DNA of 13,869 nucleotides from Scytonema sp. UIC 10036 (GTDB lineage: Bacteria; Cyanobacteriota; Cyanobacteriia; Cyanobacteriales; Nostocaceae): the NCBI RefSeq assembly GCF_009725235.1, contig NZ_WJFC01000280.1, positions 1 through 13,869 on the forward strand, written 5' to 3'. Positions within the stretch are counted from its first letter, which is position 1, and each line of letters starts with the position of its first letter. Under the pieces are notes generated by a model that was not told the origin of the DNA, did no database searches, and saw only the letters and a list, made by a program, of their open reading frames with translations. Both the position numbers and the translations under genes were made by a program. This document shows positions 7,217-13,869 of this stretch, one piece after another.

Positions 7217-8878
7217 ATGATATCCTCAGAAAATTCAAGTCCAATTCTGGGATTGCGAGAGCAAGAAGATACACTAGAACAGCTAGAAGCAAGCCATAAT
7301 TTGCTAAAAGCCCTTGCTGTCGCTCAATCTCAATTTATAGTTGACGCCAATCCGCGCATTTTATTTGACAATTTACTAGACAATCTTTTAGAACTCACAC
7401 AAAGTGAATACGGTTTTATTGGAGAAGTCCTTTATACAGAGAAAGGTCAACCTGAGTTAGAAGCACACATGAAAGTCCGAGGTCAGCCTTACCTCAGAAC
7501 TCACGCTATTACCAACATTGCTTGGAATGATGAAACACGAGCTTTTTATGAAGAACATGCTCCAAAGGGGATGGACTTTTACAATATCAAAACTTTCTTT
7601 GGGGAAGTTTTGGTCACCGGTCAACCCGTGATTGCCAACAATCGCACTACCGACCCCCGTTGGGGAAACATACCAGAAGATCATCCACCTTTAAAAGCGT
7701 TTTTGGGCTTGCCGTTTTTCTATAAAGAAAACCAATTACTGGGTATGGTGGGAATTGCTAACCGTCCCGGTGGTTATGATAAATCTTTAATAACCTACTT
7801 AGAACCATTTTTAGTGACTTGTAGCAACGTCATAGCTGCCCACCGCAATGACAAACGCCGACAGCACGCAGAATCCGCATTACTTCAGCGCTCAATAGAA
7901 CTTCAGCAGGTACTCGATCAATTATTACAAGAAGTTGTTGAACGCAAACAAGTAGAAAATGCTTTACGTGAAAGTGAAGCGAGAGAACGTCAAAAAGCGA
8001 TTGAACTCCAAGAAGCAATAGAACAGCTAAAACGCACCCAAAGCCAATTGGTTCAAACAGAGAAAATGTCTAGTTTGGGACAATTAGTGGCTGGTATTGC
8101 TCATGAAATTAACAATCCTGTCAATTTTCTTTGTGGAAATCTTAATTATGTAAATGAGTATACTAAAAATTTGCTGATTCTTATTGAAAAGTATCAACAA
8201 TATAATCCCAAGCCAAATGCAGAAATTGACGATTTGTTAGAACAACTCGATTTAGAGTTTATCAAACAGGACTTACCAAAAGTCATGTCTTCGATGAAAT
8301 TTGGTGTCGATCGAATTCACGATATTGTTGTGTCTCTAAGGACTTTTTCTCGATTAGATGAAGCTATTATCAAAACTGTCAATATTCATCAAGGTTTGGA
8401 TAGTACAATACTCATATTGCAACACCGACTGCAACAAACATCACAACGGCAGGAAATTCAACTTATTAAAGTTTACGATCGCCTACCTTTGGTTAGGTGT
8501 TATGCCAGTCAGTTAAATCAGGTATTTATGAACCTGCTAGTCAATGCTATAGATGCTGTAGAACAAAGACTTGAAAGAGCAAAGCAAGCAGGCGAAAATT
8601 TCTTACCTCAGATTCAAATTCGTACTGAATTACTAGACGGTGAAAGAGTTGCAATTCATATTGCTGACAATGGTGTTGGGATTCCAGAAACATTCAAGCA
8701 ACGTATCTTCGATCCCTTCTTTACAACTAAGCCTGTTGGCAAAGGTACGGGGTTGGGCTTAGCCATTAGCCATCAAATTATTGAGAAACACCAAGGTGAA
8801 TTGCGCTATATTTCAACAGTAGGTCAAGGTGCAGAGTTTATTATTGAGATTCCATTGAAAATAGGGGTTAGAGGTTAG
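7217..8878 (+). CDS. GAF-domain sensor histidine kinase
   Basis: A 553-residue soluble sensor kinase that should autophosphorylate and pass phosphate to an unlinked response regulator. A complete GAF domain spans about residues 40-215 ([20 protein letters not shown] through [20 protein letters not shown]). A long coiled coil follows (about 218-285). The H-box is [13 protein letters not shown] with His296, the N-box is [12 protein letters not shown] (Asn439, Asn443), the G1 box is DNGVGIP from Asp484, and the F/G2 region is [18 protein letters not shown] with Gly508. All catalytic boxes look intact. I see no chromophore cysteine, so phytochrome-like light sensing is not supported. The last residues GVRG and the stop lie in a GGGGTTA repeat. 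No membrane segment or receiver domain is present, and no regulator gene is adjacent. Confidence 0.93.
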   Translation: MISSENSSPILGLREQEDTLEQLEASHNLLKALAVAQSQFIVDANPRILFDNLLDNLLELTQSEYGFIGEVLYTEKGQPELEAHMKVRGQPYLRTHAITNIAWNDETRAFYEEHAPKGMDFYNIKTFFGEVLVTGQPVIANNRTTDPRWGNIPEDHPPLKAFLGLPFFYKENQLLGMVGIANRPGGYDKSLITYLEPFLVTCSNVIAAHRNDKRRQHAESALLQRSIELQQVLDQLLQEVVERKQVENALRESEARERQKAIELQEAIEQLKRTQSQLVQTEKMSSLGQLVAGIAHEINNPVNFLCGNLNYVNEYTKNLLILIEKYQQYNPKPNAEIDDLLEQLDLEFIKQDLPKVMSSMKFGVDRIHDIVVSLRTFSRLDEAIIKTVNIHQGLDSTILILQHRLQQTSQRQEIQLIKVYDRLPLVRCYASQLNQVFMNLLVNAIDAVEQRLERAKQAGENFLPQIQIRTELLDGERVAIHIADNGVGIPETFKQRIFDPFFTTKPVGKGTGLGLAISHQIIEKHQGELRYISTVGQGAEFIIEIPLKIGVRG

Positions 8879-8896
8879 GGGTTAGGGATTAGGGGT
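8864..8896. repeat. Telomere-like GGGGTTA heptamer array at kinase stop
   Basis: GGGGTTA, GAGGTTA, GGGGTTA, GGGATTA, GGGGTGC in constant 7-bp phase. The TAG at 8876-8878 ends the kinase gene. At least four G tracts with short TTA loops allow a G-quadruplex on the plus strand, that is, in the mRNA tail. Nothing else was recognised up to 9007. Confidence 0.8.
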
Positions 8897-9007
8897 GCCA
8901 ATTATGAGTCGAGATAGCAAAATTCAACTATCTGGTATCAATACCATCTGGTAACAAAGATAGGAACTATCCTTTTCATAATGAAAACAAAACAATTACA
9001 TTGGATT

Positions 9008-9847
9008 TCACAACTTTGAACTCAACCTACTAGCACGTGCTCGTATCCACAAAGCCAGAACAACCATAAACAACAACCCCATTATTCCAGCTAAAGGATT
9101 CCTATTCACACCAGTTACCCAGTCTGGTACTTGTCTGGAATATTCAATTAAATTCCCAACATTAATAATGTAGTATCCCCAAGCCAAACCCCCATGCAAA
9201 CCCATTGCCAAACCAAGGCGTCCCCTACACCAGCGCTTACTCCATACCTGCGTTAACCCTAAGAAAACTAAGGCAGGAAATTGGGGAAATGAGTGAATAA
9301 TTGCCTCTAAGGGCTTAATGAAATGGGATACAGCAAATAAAACGGCATTTACCCAGAGACTTACACTTAAGCTGTAGTCGCGTTGCAACTCATCCAGCAA
9401 CCAGCCTCGAAACAGGAGTTCTTCAGCGAATCCAATCGCCAAGCCTATAATTAAACCTTCTAAAACGGTTTTCAATAAAAAAACGCTGGGTTGTTGCCAA
9501 ACCAACCAACCCAAAATACCTTCTATCCCAAATAAAGCTAAAACACAAATAAAACCGATAGCCAGTCCACGCAACAGTTCAACACCATTTTGGCGTGTAA
9601 ACTCCAAGCCATAATGGCGTAGTATCTGAGGCTCGTTGTAAACGTGTTTGCCCCACAGCTTAGTTAAAATCATAAATTCGACATACAGCAACACCATTGT
9701 CACAATGCTGACTAAGTTAGTGTCGCTTACATACAAATAAAATGGAGCAGCTAGAGGCAACCACAGGATTAGCAAACACAGGACAAAACAGCCCAGCCTG
9801 ATAGGGACAGGGCGTTGAGATAAACGGTAAATTTCTGTTTTTAACAA
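9008..9847 (-). CDS. CPBP-family intramembrane glutamic protease
   Basis: A 279-residue membrane protein with about seven or eight hydrophobic segments. The CPBP (Abi/CAAX protease, Rce1-like) motifs are present: EELLFRG with E142, E143 and R147; FAVSH with F171 and H175; and a third-motif histidine H218 in GLHGGLAWGY. The glutamates and histidines should form the active site inside the bilayer. Substrates are unknown; relatives process prenylated proteins or peptides, or protect against bacteriocins. The only nearby start is TTG at 9847, 10 nt after the clpS stop, so translation may depend on coupling to clpS. No earlier ATG or GTG in this frame was found. Possibly it is the second gene of a clpS operon. 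Confidence 0.88.
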   Translation of the reverse strand: MLKTEIYRLSQRPVPIRLGCFVLCLLILWLPLAAPFYLYVSDTNLVSIVTMVLLYVEFMILTKLWGKHVYNEPQILRHYGLEFTRQNGVELLRGLAIGFICVLALFGIEGILGWLVWQQPSVFLLKTVLEGLIIGLAIGFAEELLFRGWLLDELQRDYSLSVSLWVNAVLFAVSHFIKPLEAIIHSFPQFPALVFLGLTQVWSKRWCRGRLGLAMGLHGGLAWGYYIINVGNLIEYSRQVPDWVTGVNRNPLAGIMGLLFMVVLALWIRARASRLSSKL

Positions 9848-9857
9848 CTGCTGTCTT

Positions 9858-10139
9858 CTACTCTTCAGGTTCTATTGTGCTGGTTAAACCATGATTTTTC
9901 AACGTTTCACAATAGAACTCAGCATGTTCTTGGGCACAGGTAATGACCAAGGCAAGACCATTTGTGTGTGCTTCCATCATGATACTAACAGCCTGAGGCT
10001 GAGTAAGATTAGGCACAGTGGTCAGTAGAACTTTCACGACATACTCCATAGGGTTATATTCATCGTTATGGAGCAAAACTTTATATCGAGGCGCTAGCTT
10101 GCGCGATGTTGAACGCTTTTCTAGGGTTTCGACAGACAC
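9858..10139 (-). CDS. clpS: ClpS, N-degron adaptor of Clp protease
   Basis: A 93-residue protein from GTG 10139. ClpS delivers proteins with destabilising N-terminal residues to the ClpA/ClpC-type AAA+ unfoldase in the cytoplasm. The signature YKVLLHNDEYNPMEYVV (residues 19-35) carries the substrate-pocket Asn/Asp pair (N25, D26) and the following Met31. The rest (TQPQAVSIMMEAHTNG, ALVITCAQEHAEFYCETL, then STIEPEE) is the typical compact core. GTG 10139 gives the N-terminus MSVETLEKRS that I recall from relatives. Another GTG at 10202 would add 21 residues, and neither has a strong ribosome site. It is probably co-transcribed with the protease gene 10 nt downstream. Confidence 0.93.
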   Translation of the reverse strand: MSVETLEKRSTSRKLAPRYKVLLHNDEYNPMEYVVKVLLTTVPNLTQPQAVSIMMEAHTNGLALVITCAQEHAEFYCETLKNHGLTSTIEPEE

Positions 10140-10319
10140 GGCTCTTTGCTCTTCTTTTACAGAATTAGTACAACGAAAGTTATTGAAATGATGACTTAAC
10201 ACTTGTTAATCTATTCTATAACATAGCTATGCCATAAGTGTTCAATTTTTTGCATTTTGAATTTTTTGCTATGTATGAAAATAGGGACTAGGGGTCAGTT
10301 TTTCCCGCCCAAGCTGAAC

Positions 10320-10676
10320 ATGGACGATCTCCCGAACTTTCAACCCGGTCAAATAGTGTCTTTAGAGCACGGTAACAAGAAGTTGTACGCAGAAGTTATT
10401 CAAGTGGTGACCTCTCGTCAGTTATGTTGGGTGCGTCCTTTACTATTGGTTACCTTTACCCAAGAAGATCCTCTTCTCATAACTGACTTGCGGGATGCAT
10501 CTGATTTGCTTTGGTCTATTGGTTTATTCCAACCAGCAGTGGATGTAGAAGTTATCGGTTTGTTGAGTCAGGTTTTGGGTAAGGAACCCAAACCCGGACA
10601 TGACGCCGTCGCCAAGCACCAACTCAATCAATTTATTCACCAAATTTGGCGAGCACAAAGGAATTATGAATTATAA
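10320..10676 (+). CDS. Small cyanobacterial protein of unknown function
   Basis: 118 residues from ATG 10320. Upstream starts at 10257 (TTG) and 10275 (ATG) would add residues encoded by repeat-like sequence, so I prefer MDDLPNFQPGQIVSLEHG. No function is recognised. The N-terminal half (GQIVSLEHGNKKLYAEVIQV, then SRQLCWVRPLLLV) looks like a small beta-barrel, followed by an acidic stretch and a helical C-terminus (HQLNQFIHQIWRAQ). There is no signal peptide or membrane segment. It is divergent from clpS and convergent with the aminotransferase. Its last residues NYEL and the stop come from an ATTATGA heptamer array. Confidence 0.7.
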   Translation: MDDLPNFQPGQIVSLEHGNKKLYAEVIQVVTSRQLCWVRPLLLVTFTQEDPLLITDLRDASDLLWSIGLFQPAVDVEVIGLLSQVLGKEPKPGHDAVAKHQLNQFIHQIWRAQRNYEL

Positions 10677-10741
10677 ATTATGAATTATGAAATTTTCTCA
10701 TTCATAATTCATAATTCATAATTCATAATTCATAATTCATA
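10661..10741. repeat. Inverted heptamer arrays between convergent genes, possible bidirectional terminator
   Basis: Four GAATTAT-type units (10661-10688) face six ATTCATA units (10700-10741), which are the reverse complement of the same cyclic repeat. They can pair into a stem of about 27 bp with one mismatch (position 10675) and an 8-base loop at 10692-10699. The stops of both flanking genes lie inside the arms (TAA 10674-10676; minus-strand TGA 10732-10730). The stem is AT-rich, so termination strength is uncertain. Confidence 0.85.
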
Positions 10742-11905
10742 CCTGATTCCCGCATCACGCATCCGTTGGAGGGCTTCTTGGATGCGTTTTTCTGGAAGAG
10801 TCAGGGCTATGCGGAAAAAACCTTCTCCCGATGCACCATAACCTATACCAGGCGCAACAATAATGCCGCATTTGTCAAGTAGTAGTGTGACAAATTCTGT
10901 AGAGGAATACCCTTGAGGAACGGGAACCCAAAAATACAGGGTAGCTTTGGGTGCTTCGATAGACCAACCTAGCGATCGCAATCCTTGAACAAGAATTTCG
11001 CGTCGGTTTTGATAAACTGATGACACCGACTTAAGTTCTTCTTCACTGGAATAAAAAGCTGCGATCGCACTCGCTTGAATTGCCCTGAATACTCCAGAAT
11101 CGATATTACTCTTGACCTGTTTTAGAGCACCAATGGCTTTAGCATTTCCAGCAACAAATCCAATCCGCCAACCAGCCATGTTGTAGGACTTAGACAAACT
11201 ATGAAACTCAATTGCTATGTCTTTTGCTTCGGGAATTTGCAGTACGCTTGGTGGTTTGTAATTGTCGTAGGCAATTTCTGAGTAGGCGTGGTCGTGGCAC
11301 AGCAGAATATCATACTCTTTACAAAAAGTTACTAATTCCTCAAAAAATTCTAAAGTCGCGATCGCACCCGTAGGATTGTTAGGGTAGTTTACCCATAACA
11401 GCTTACTCTTGCGAGCTATGTCTTCAGGAATAGAAGTTAAGTCAGGTAAAAAATTATTTTCTGCCTTTAGAGCCATGGCATATGGCTCGCCACCTACGAA
11501 AATTGTAGATGTCCGATATACTGGATATCCTGGGTCGGGAATCAGGGTGTAATCTCCTTCCTCGACAAATGCTAGGAACAAATTATGGATAGCTTCCTTA
11601 GAACCAATAGAAGAAACAAGTTCCCAGTTTGGATCTAAATTTTCTACGCCGAATCTATGTTTCATCCACCAAGCAGCTGCTTCCCGAAAATCTTTTGTCC
11701 CTTGATAAGGTGGATAGGCATGAGTTGAAGGGTTATCAATTGCGTTATGCATCACCTGAACAATCCGAGGGAGTGTGGGGCTATCTGGATCGCCCTTTGC
11801 TAGGTTGATGATGTCAACGCCCTGGGAAACGAGTTCCGCTTCCTTGCGATCGATCTGGGCGAACAGGTAATGGGGAATTTTTTCTAAACGTTTCGCGAGC
11901 TGCAT
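10730..11905 (-). CDS. LL-diaminopimelate aminotransferase-type class I aminotransferase
   Basis: A 391-residue PLP enzyme of fold type I. The catalytic lysine is K239 in SLSKSYNMAGWRIGF, with the cofactor motif NYPNNPTG and a late arginine in GFFRIAL that would hold the substrate carboxylate. The N-terminus MQLAKRLEKIPHYLFAQID and the INLAKGDPDSPT segment match the shorter DapL type. DapL converts tetrahydrodipicolinate and glutamate to LL-diaminopimelate for lysine and peptidoglycan synthesis. Related aspartate or alanine aminotransferases look similar, and cyanobacteria usually have another, longer DapL, so substrate and gene symbol are left open. A palindrome GTAACAGTTAC (11907-11917) sits just before ATG 11905. 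The final YEL and the stop come from the repeat array, after a natural-looking RDAGIR. Confidence 0.88.
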   Translation of the reverse strand: MQLAKRLEKIPHYLFAQIDRKEAELVSQGVDIINLAKGDPDSPTLPRIVQVMHNAIDNPSTHAYPPYQGTKDFREAAAWWMKHRFGVENLDPNWELVSSIGSKEAIHNLFLAFVEEGDYTLIPDPGYPVYRTSTIFVGGEPYAMALKAENNFLPDLTSIPEDIARKSKLLWVNYPNNPTGAIATLEFFEELVTFCKEYDILLCHDHAYSEIAYDNYKPPSVLQIPEAKDIAIEFHSLSKSYNMAGWRIGFVAGNAKAIGALKQVKSNIDSGVFRAIQASAIAAFYSSEEELKSVSSVYQNRREILVQGLRSLGWSIEAPKATLYFWVPVPQGYSSTEFVTLLLDKCGIIVAPGIGYGASGEGFFRIALTLPEKRIQEALQRMRDAGIRYEL

Positions 11906-12174
11906 GGTAACAGTTACGGACTACTCTCTAAATTAGAAAATCACTGTTCTCACTTTACAGTGGCTAGTGACTAGTGAGTAATAAATTTATTTTTTTTTGT
12001 CATAAGTTAATGGTGTAAAAACCGTCTAAATGACCGATAGCTATTCAAGTATTTTTTAAGATTTTTTGACTTTTAATGCTTTGTTTTAGTAAAGGTGATA
12101 GGAAGAAAAAATAAGTCGGTGAAAGCTAATGTAAAGTCAGTTGCAAAGAAACATAATTTCTTTTATAAATTACT
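11906..12174. other. Intergenic region before the aminotransferase gene
   Basis: It holds the palindrome GTAACAGTTAC (11907-11917), two CTAGTGA heptamers (11964-11977), a T-rich tract (about 11985-11999), and AT-rich sequence. The aminotransferase promoter must lie here on the minus strand, but I cannot assign its hexamers. A short open frame from 12095 runs through repeats and is not believed to be a gene. Confidence 0.5.
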
Positions 12175-12223
12175 AGTCATCGGTCACCAAGCGCTGGTCA
12201 CCAAGCACTGGTCACTGCTCACT
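12175..12223. repeat. Seven-unit heptamer array, alternating GGTCACC/AAGCRCT
   Basis: AGTCATC, GGTCACC, AAGCGCT, GGTCACC, AAGCACT, GGTCACT, GCTCACT in constant phase, ending one base before the minus-strand stop codon at 12227-12225. Read on the minus strand it begins AGTGAGCAGTGACC, giving extra TGA triplets just past the gene. Confidence 0.8.
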
Positions 12224-12224
12224 G

Positions 12225-12422
12225 TTAAGAAATGCTGGGAACTAACTGAATGCGACCAGCGTCCATCTCCGCCATAAGTAATTCTAAGGCTTCATAGTCT
12301 ATATCAGAAATGTATCCCGTCTGCGTTAACTCCCAGTTAATTTCGTTTTCGATTTCTGGAGTTAGTTTTTTGATGTCAAGAGCTTTTTCTACTAAGAGAC
12401 GAATAGAATATCTGGTTTTCAT
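12225..12422 (-). CDS. 65-residue hypothetical protein
   Basis: No function is recognised. From ATG 12422 the protein reads MKTRYSIRLLVEKALDIKK and continues with an acidic helical stretch (LTPEIENEINWEL, SDIDYEALELLMAEMDAG) to PSIS. I prefer this start to the one at 12491 because the extra 23 residues are not protein-like and would cross a HIP1 palindrome. It has no signal peptide or membrane segment. Size and charge would fit a small regulatory or antitoxin-like protein, but no toxin gene is beside it. Confidence 0.6.
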   Translation of the reverse strand: MKTRYSIRLLVEKALDIKKLTPEIENEINWELTQTGYISDIDYEALELLMAEMDAGRIQLVPSIS

Positions 12423-12901
12423 ACAAAAATAAGCGTAATGTTCTAGACTGTTATTATCTACGAGAAGAATTTGTATAAAAAGCGATCGCAAACCCCTGTC
12501 CTTTGTGACCTAGATCACTGCTTTTTTGGAGACTGGCTTTGCTGAGAAGCCAAAAAACATAGTGAAAAAAATGTATACAAAACTTATAGTTCTTTTCATT
12601 TTATGGCTTCAAATTTGCTTAGATTCATAGCTTACACGAGTCTTTCTTCCCAAAGCAAGTCAAACAACTTTTTTCTTTATTAAATTTATATTCAGAATTT
12701 TAGATTTTGTCTACTTGAATGTATATTTAAATACAGTTTTTTTCAAGGATTGAGACAATTTTAAACAGAACGACTGAGGTAATAAAGATTCGGCAAAGAT
12801 TCAGCAAAGAGGCGTAGGACGAATGGTCGATGTGAGGAAAAAGAGATTATGGTCAAATACATCTATCTTTAAAATTTCATGAATGAACCTAGGATGTCAC
12901 A
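12423..12901. other. AT-rich intergenic region before the STAS gene
   Basis: No gene is seen. Contents: a HIP1 site (12482); nested inverted repeats with arms TTTTTTGG (12522-12529)/CCAAAAAA (12550-12557) and GGCTT (12535-12539)/AAGCC (12547-12551); and, before the STAS gene, a tandem 11-mer AAAGATTCGGC-AAAGATTCAGC near 12785-12806. The inverted repeat may be a terminator or a small hairpin element, and the tandem 11-mer may be a binding site. Neither is established. Confidence 0.45.
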
Positions 12902-13342
12902 ATGTTGTTAAGAGATTATCCCAAAATTGCAGTTATTCGCCCACAAGGTAGTATAAGCGGCTCAAAAGCTCTAGAGTTAGACCTAGATCTGAGAACTGCT
13001 ATAGCAAACGACGATGTTTCTGTCTTGCTCCTAGATTTACAATATGTAGAATCTTTAGACTGTTCTGGTTTAATGGCATTGGTGTCTGCACAGAAACTAG
13101 CTCAAGCCGAGAACAAGCGTTTCAGCCTTTGCTGCGTATCAGCCTCATTGAGAATAATTTTTGAACTGACACAACTTGATACAGTTTTTGAAATTTTTGA
13201 TTGCGAGGCAGAATTTGAAGCAACCTGCGAATCTGTGAAGGAACCAGCACTGGCAGAAGTTAAGAGCGAATCTGTAAAGGAACCAGCACTGGCAAAAGTT
13301 AAGAGCGAATCTGTAAAGGAACCAGCACTGGTGTGTGCCTGA
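12902..13342 (+). CDS. STAS-domain protein (anti-sigma factor antagonist type)
   Basis: A 146-residue protein. Residues 1 to about 105 are a STAS domain as in SpoIIAA/RsbV antagonists, which bind anti-sigma kinases when unphosphorylated. Evidence is VIRPQGSISGSKALELDLDL and VSVLLLDLQYVESLDCSGLM. The phosphorylation loop is D53-C54-S55-G56-L57, keeping the serine next to glycine but with cysteine in place of the usual first serine. The C-terminal 37 residues are nearly three copies of a 13-residue unit (ESVKEPALAEVKS), an unusual extension. Ribosome site AGGA (12891-12894) lies 7 bases before ATG 12902, one of the few clear ones here. No kinase or phosphatase gene is adjacent. Confidence 0.88.
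   Translation: MLLRDYPKIAVIRPQGSISGSKALELDLDLRTAIANDDVSVLLLDLQYVESLDCSGLMALVSAQKLAQAENKRFSLCCVSASLRIIFELTQLDTVFEIFDCEAEFEATCESVKEPALAEVKSESVKEPALAKVKSESVKEPALVCA
13229..13342 (+). repeat. 39-bp in-frame tandem repeat in the STAS gene
   Basis: Units at 13229-13267, 13268-13306 and 13307-13342 (partial) differ by only a few bases. Each encodes ESVKEPALAxVKS, and the last ends LVCA and stop. The length, a multiple of three, keeps the frame, unlike the 7-bp arrays elsewhere. Near identity indicates recent duplication. Confidence 0.92.
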
Positions 13343-13441
13343 AATGAGGCAAATAAAACGAGCATCTCTCCACCAAAGACCGAATCAATGCTAAGGTTGG
13401 AGGGGAGTATCTGTATGATAAGGTAGCTCGAAGATAGCACA

Positions 13442-13869
13442 GTGGCTGTTGCATTTGAAAAGTTAATCTCACCGGATATATTAAAGCCAGCTCGTTACCT
13501 GGGTAACGAGCTCGAAGCTGTTCATAAGCCTTGGGACTCCGCAGTAGTACGCTGGGTACTCACCTACCCAGAAGTCTATGAAGTTGGTGCAGCAAATTTA
13601 GGACATGTTATCCTCTATAACATTCTGAATACCCAGCCGCGCCAGTTATGCGATCGCTCGTATCTACCAGGACCGGATTTAGCGGCAAAGTTACGAGCAA
13701 CAAATACACCGTTGTTCGCGGTGGAATCCAAGCGAGCATTGACTGAATTTGACATTTTAGGATTTAGCCTCAGTTATGAGTTAGGGGTAACCAACATTTT
13801 GGAAATGTTGGACTTAGCTGGTATTCCCTTAACATGGCGGGAACGTCAAGAGGGGACAAGGGGACAAGG
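13442..13869 (+). CDS. TIGR03960-type B12-binding radical SAM protein (partial, 5' end)
   Basis: Open from GTG 13442 to the window edge (about 142 residues). The start VAVAFEKLISPDILKPARYL and the segments WVLTYPEVYEVGAANLGH and FDILGFSLSYELGVTNILEM are those I recall for the TIGR03960 radical SAM family, which in many bacteria is fused or adjacent to a DUF2344 protein. Only the N-terminal, cobalamin-binding-like part is in view, and the CxxxCxxC motif lies beyond the edge. The function is not established to my knowledge. No Shine-Dalgarno site precedes the GTG. A perfect hairpin (13489-13512) lies about 47 bases into the gene, and an 8-bp repeat GGGGACAA begins at the edge. Confidence 0.88.
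   Translation, partial: MAVAFEKLISPDILKPARYLGNELEAVHKPWDSAVVRWVLTYPEVYEVGAANLGHVILYNILNTQPRQLCDRSYLPGPDLAAKLRATNTPLFAVESKRALTEFDILGFSLSYELGVTNILEMLDLAGIPLTWRERQEGTRGQ

Noticed and set aside
11907..11917. NtcA-type site GTAACAGTTAC before the aminotransferase
   Set aside because: The spacing between GTA and TAC is 5, not the 8 required for NtcA, and it lies two bases from the start codon; kept only as an unassigned palindrome.
12095..12277. 60-residue plus-strand open frame
   Set aside because: It runs through the heptamer array and overlaps the end of the better supported minus-strand gene; its residues are low-complexity with no family look.
13102..13440. Minus-strand open frame opposite the STAS gene tail
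   Set aside because: Its repeats simply mirror the 39-bp tandem repeat, and the plus strand has a clear domain and ribosome site.
2554..13657. Nine GCGATCGC palindromes as a regulatory network
   Set aside because: This is the HIP1 element, abundant throughout many cyanobacterial genomes, in coding and non-coding DNA alike; it informs taxonomy rather than local regulation.

Overview
The window is a filamentous, probably heterocyst-type (Nostocales-like) cyanobacterial chromosome segment. The evidence is nine exact GCGATCGC (HIP1) palindromes (2554, 3064, 3499, 4667, 10972, 11061, 11358, 12482, 13650), several protein families typical of cyanobacteria, mostly absent Shine-Dalgarno signals, and abundant 7-bp tandem repeats between genes. 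No rRNA, tRNA, CRISPR array, transposase or phage gene was seen.

Layout. 1-2049: a radical SAM protein whose C-terminal tail is out of frame, then C/G-rich heptamer arrays. 2050-3402: a DICT-domain sensor joined to a degenerate HD-GYP domain. 3636-6582: a same-strand run of an RnfD/NqrB/UnbU-like membrane protein, an exported DUF2330-type protein and a pentapeptide-repeat protein. 6694-8878: a truncated GAF-domain fragment followed by a complete GAF sensor histidine kinase. 9008-10139 (minus): a CPBP-type membrane protease directly downstream of the N-degron adaptor ClpS. 10320-10676 (plus): a small protein without assigned function, convergent with a DapL-type aminotransferase (10730-11905, minus). 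12225-12422 (minus): a 65-residue hypothetical. 12902-13342: a STAS-domain protein with a tandem 13-residue tail. 13442 to the edge: the start of a TIGR03960-type radical SAM protein.

Functional links are modest. The 3636-6582 run could be one transcription unit serving the membrane and periplasm. clpS and the protease gene sit 10 nt apart and look co-transcribed. The DICT/HD-GYP protein, the histidine kinase and the STAS protein are regulatory genes with no partner next to them.

The most striking signal is not a gene. Phase-constant heptanucleotide arrays sit on the 3' ends of genes, and the stop codon lies inside the array for six ORFs (stops at 3400, 4458, 7075, 8876, 10674 and, on the minus strand, 10732-10730). 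A seventh array (12175-12223) lies one base past the stop of the 65-residue gene. Every array that supplies a stop has a repeat unit containing a stop triplet. Because 7 leaves remainder 1 on division by 3, three copies present that stop in all frames. I did not see a convincing new defence or biosynthetic system; the RnfD-like/DUF2330 pair is the best candidate for an undescribed functional module.
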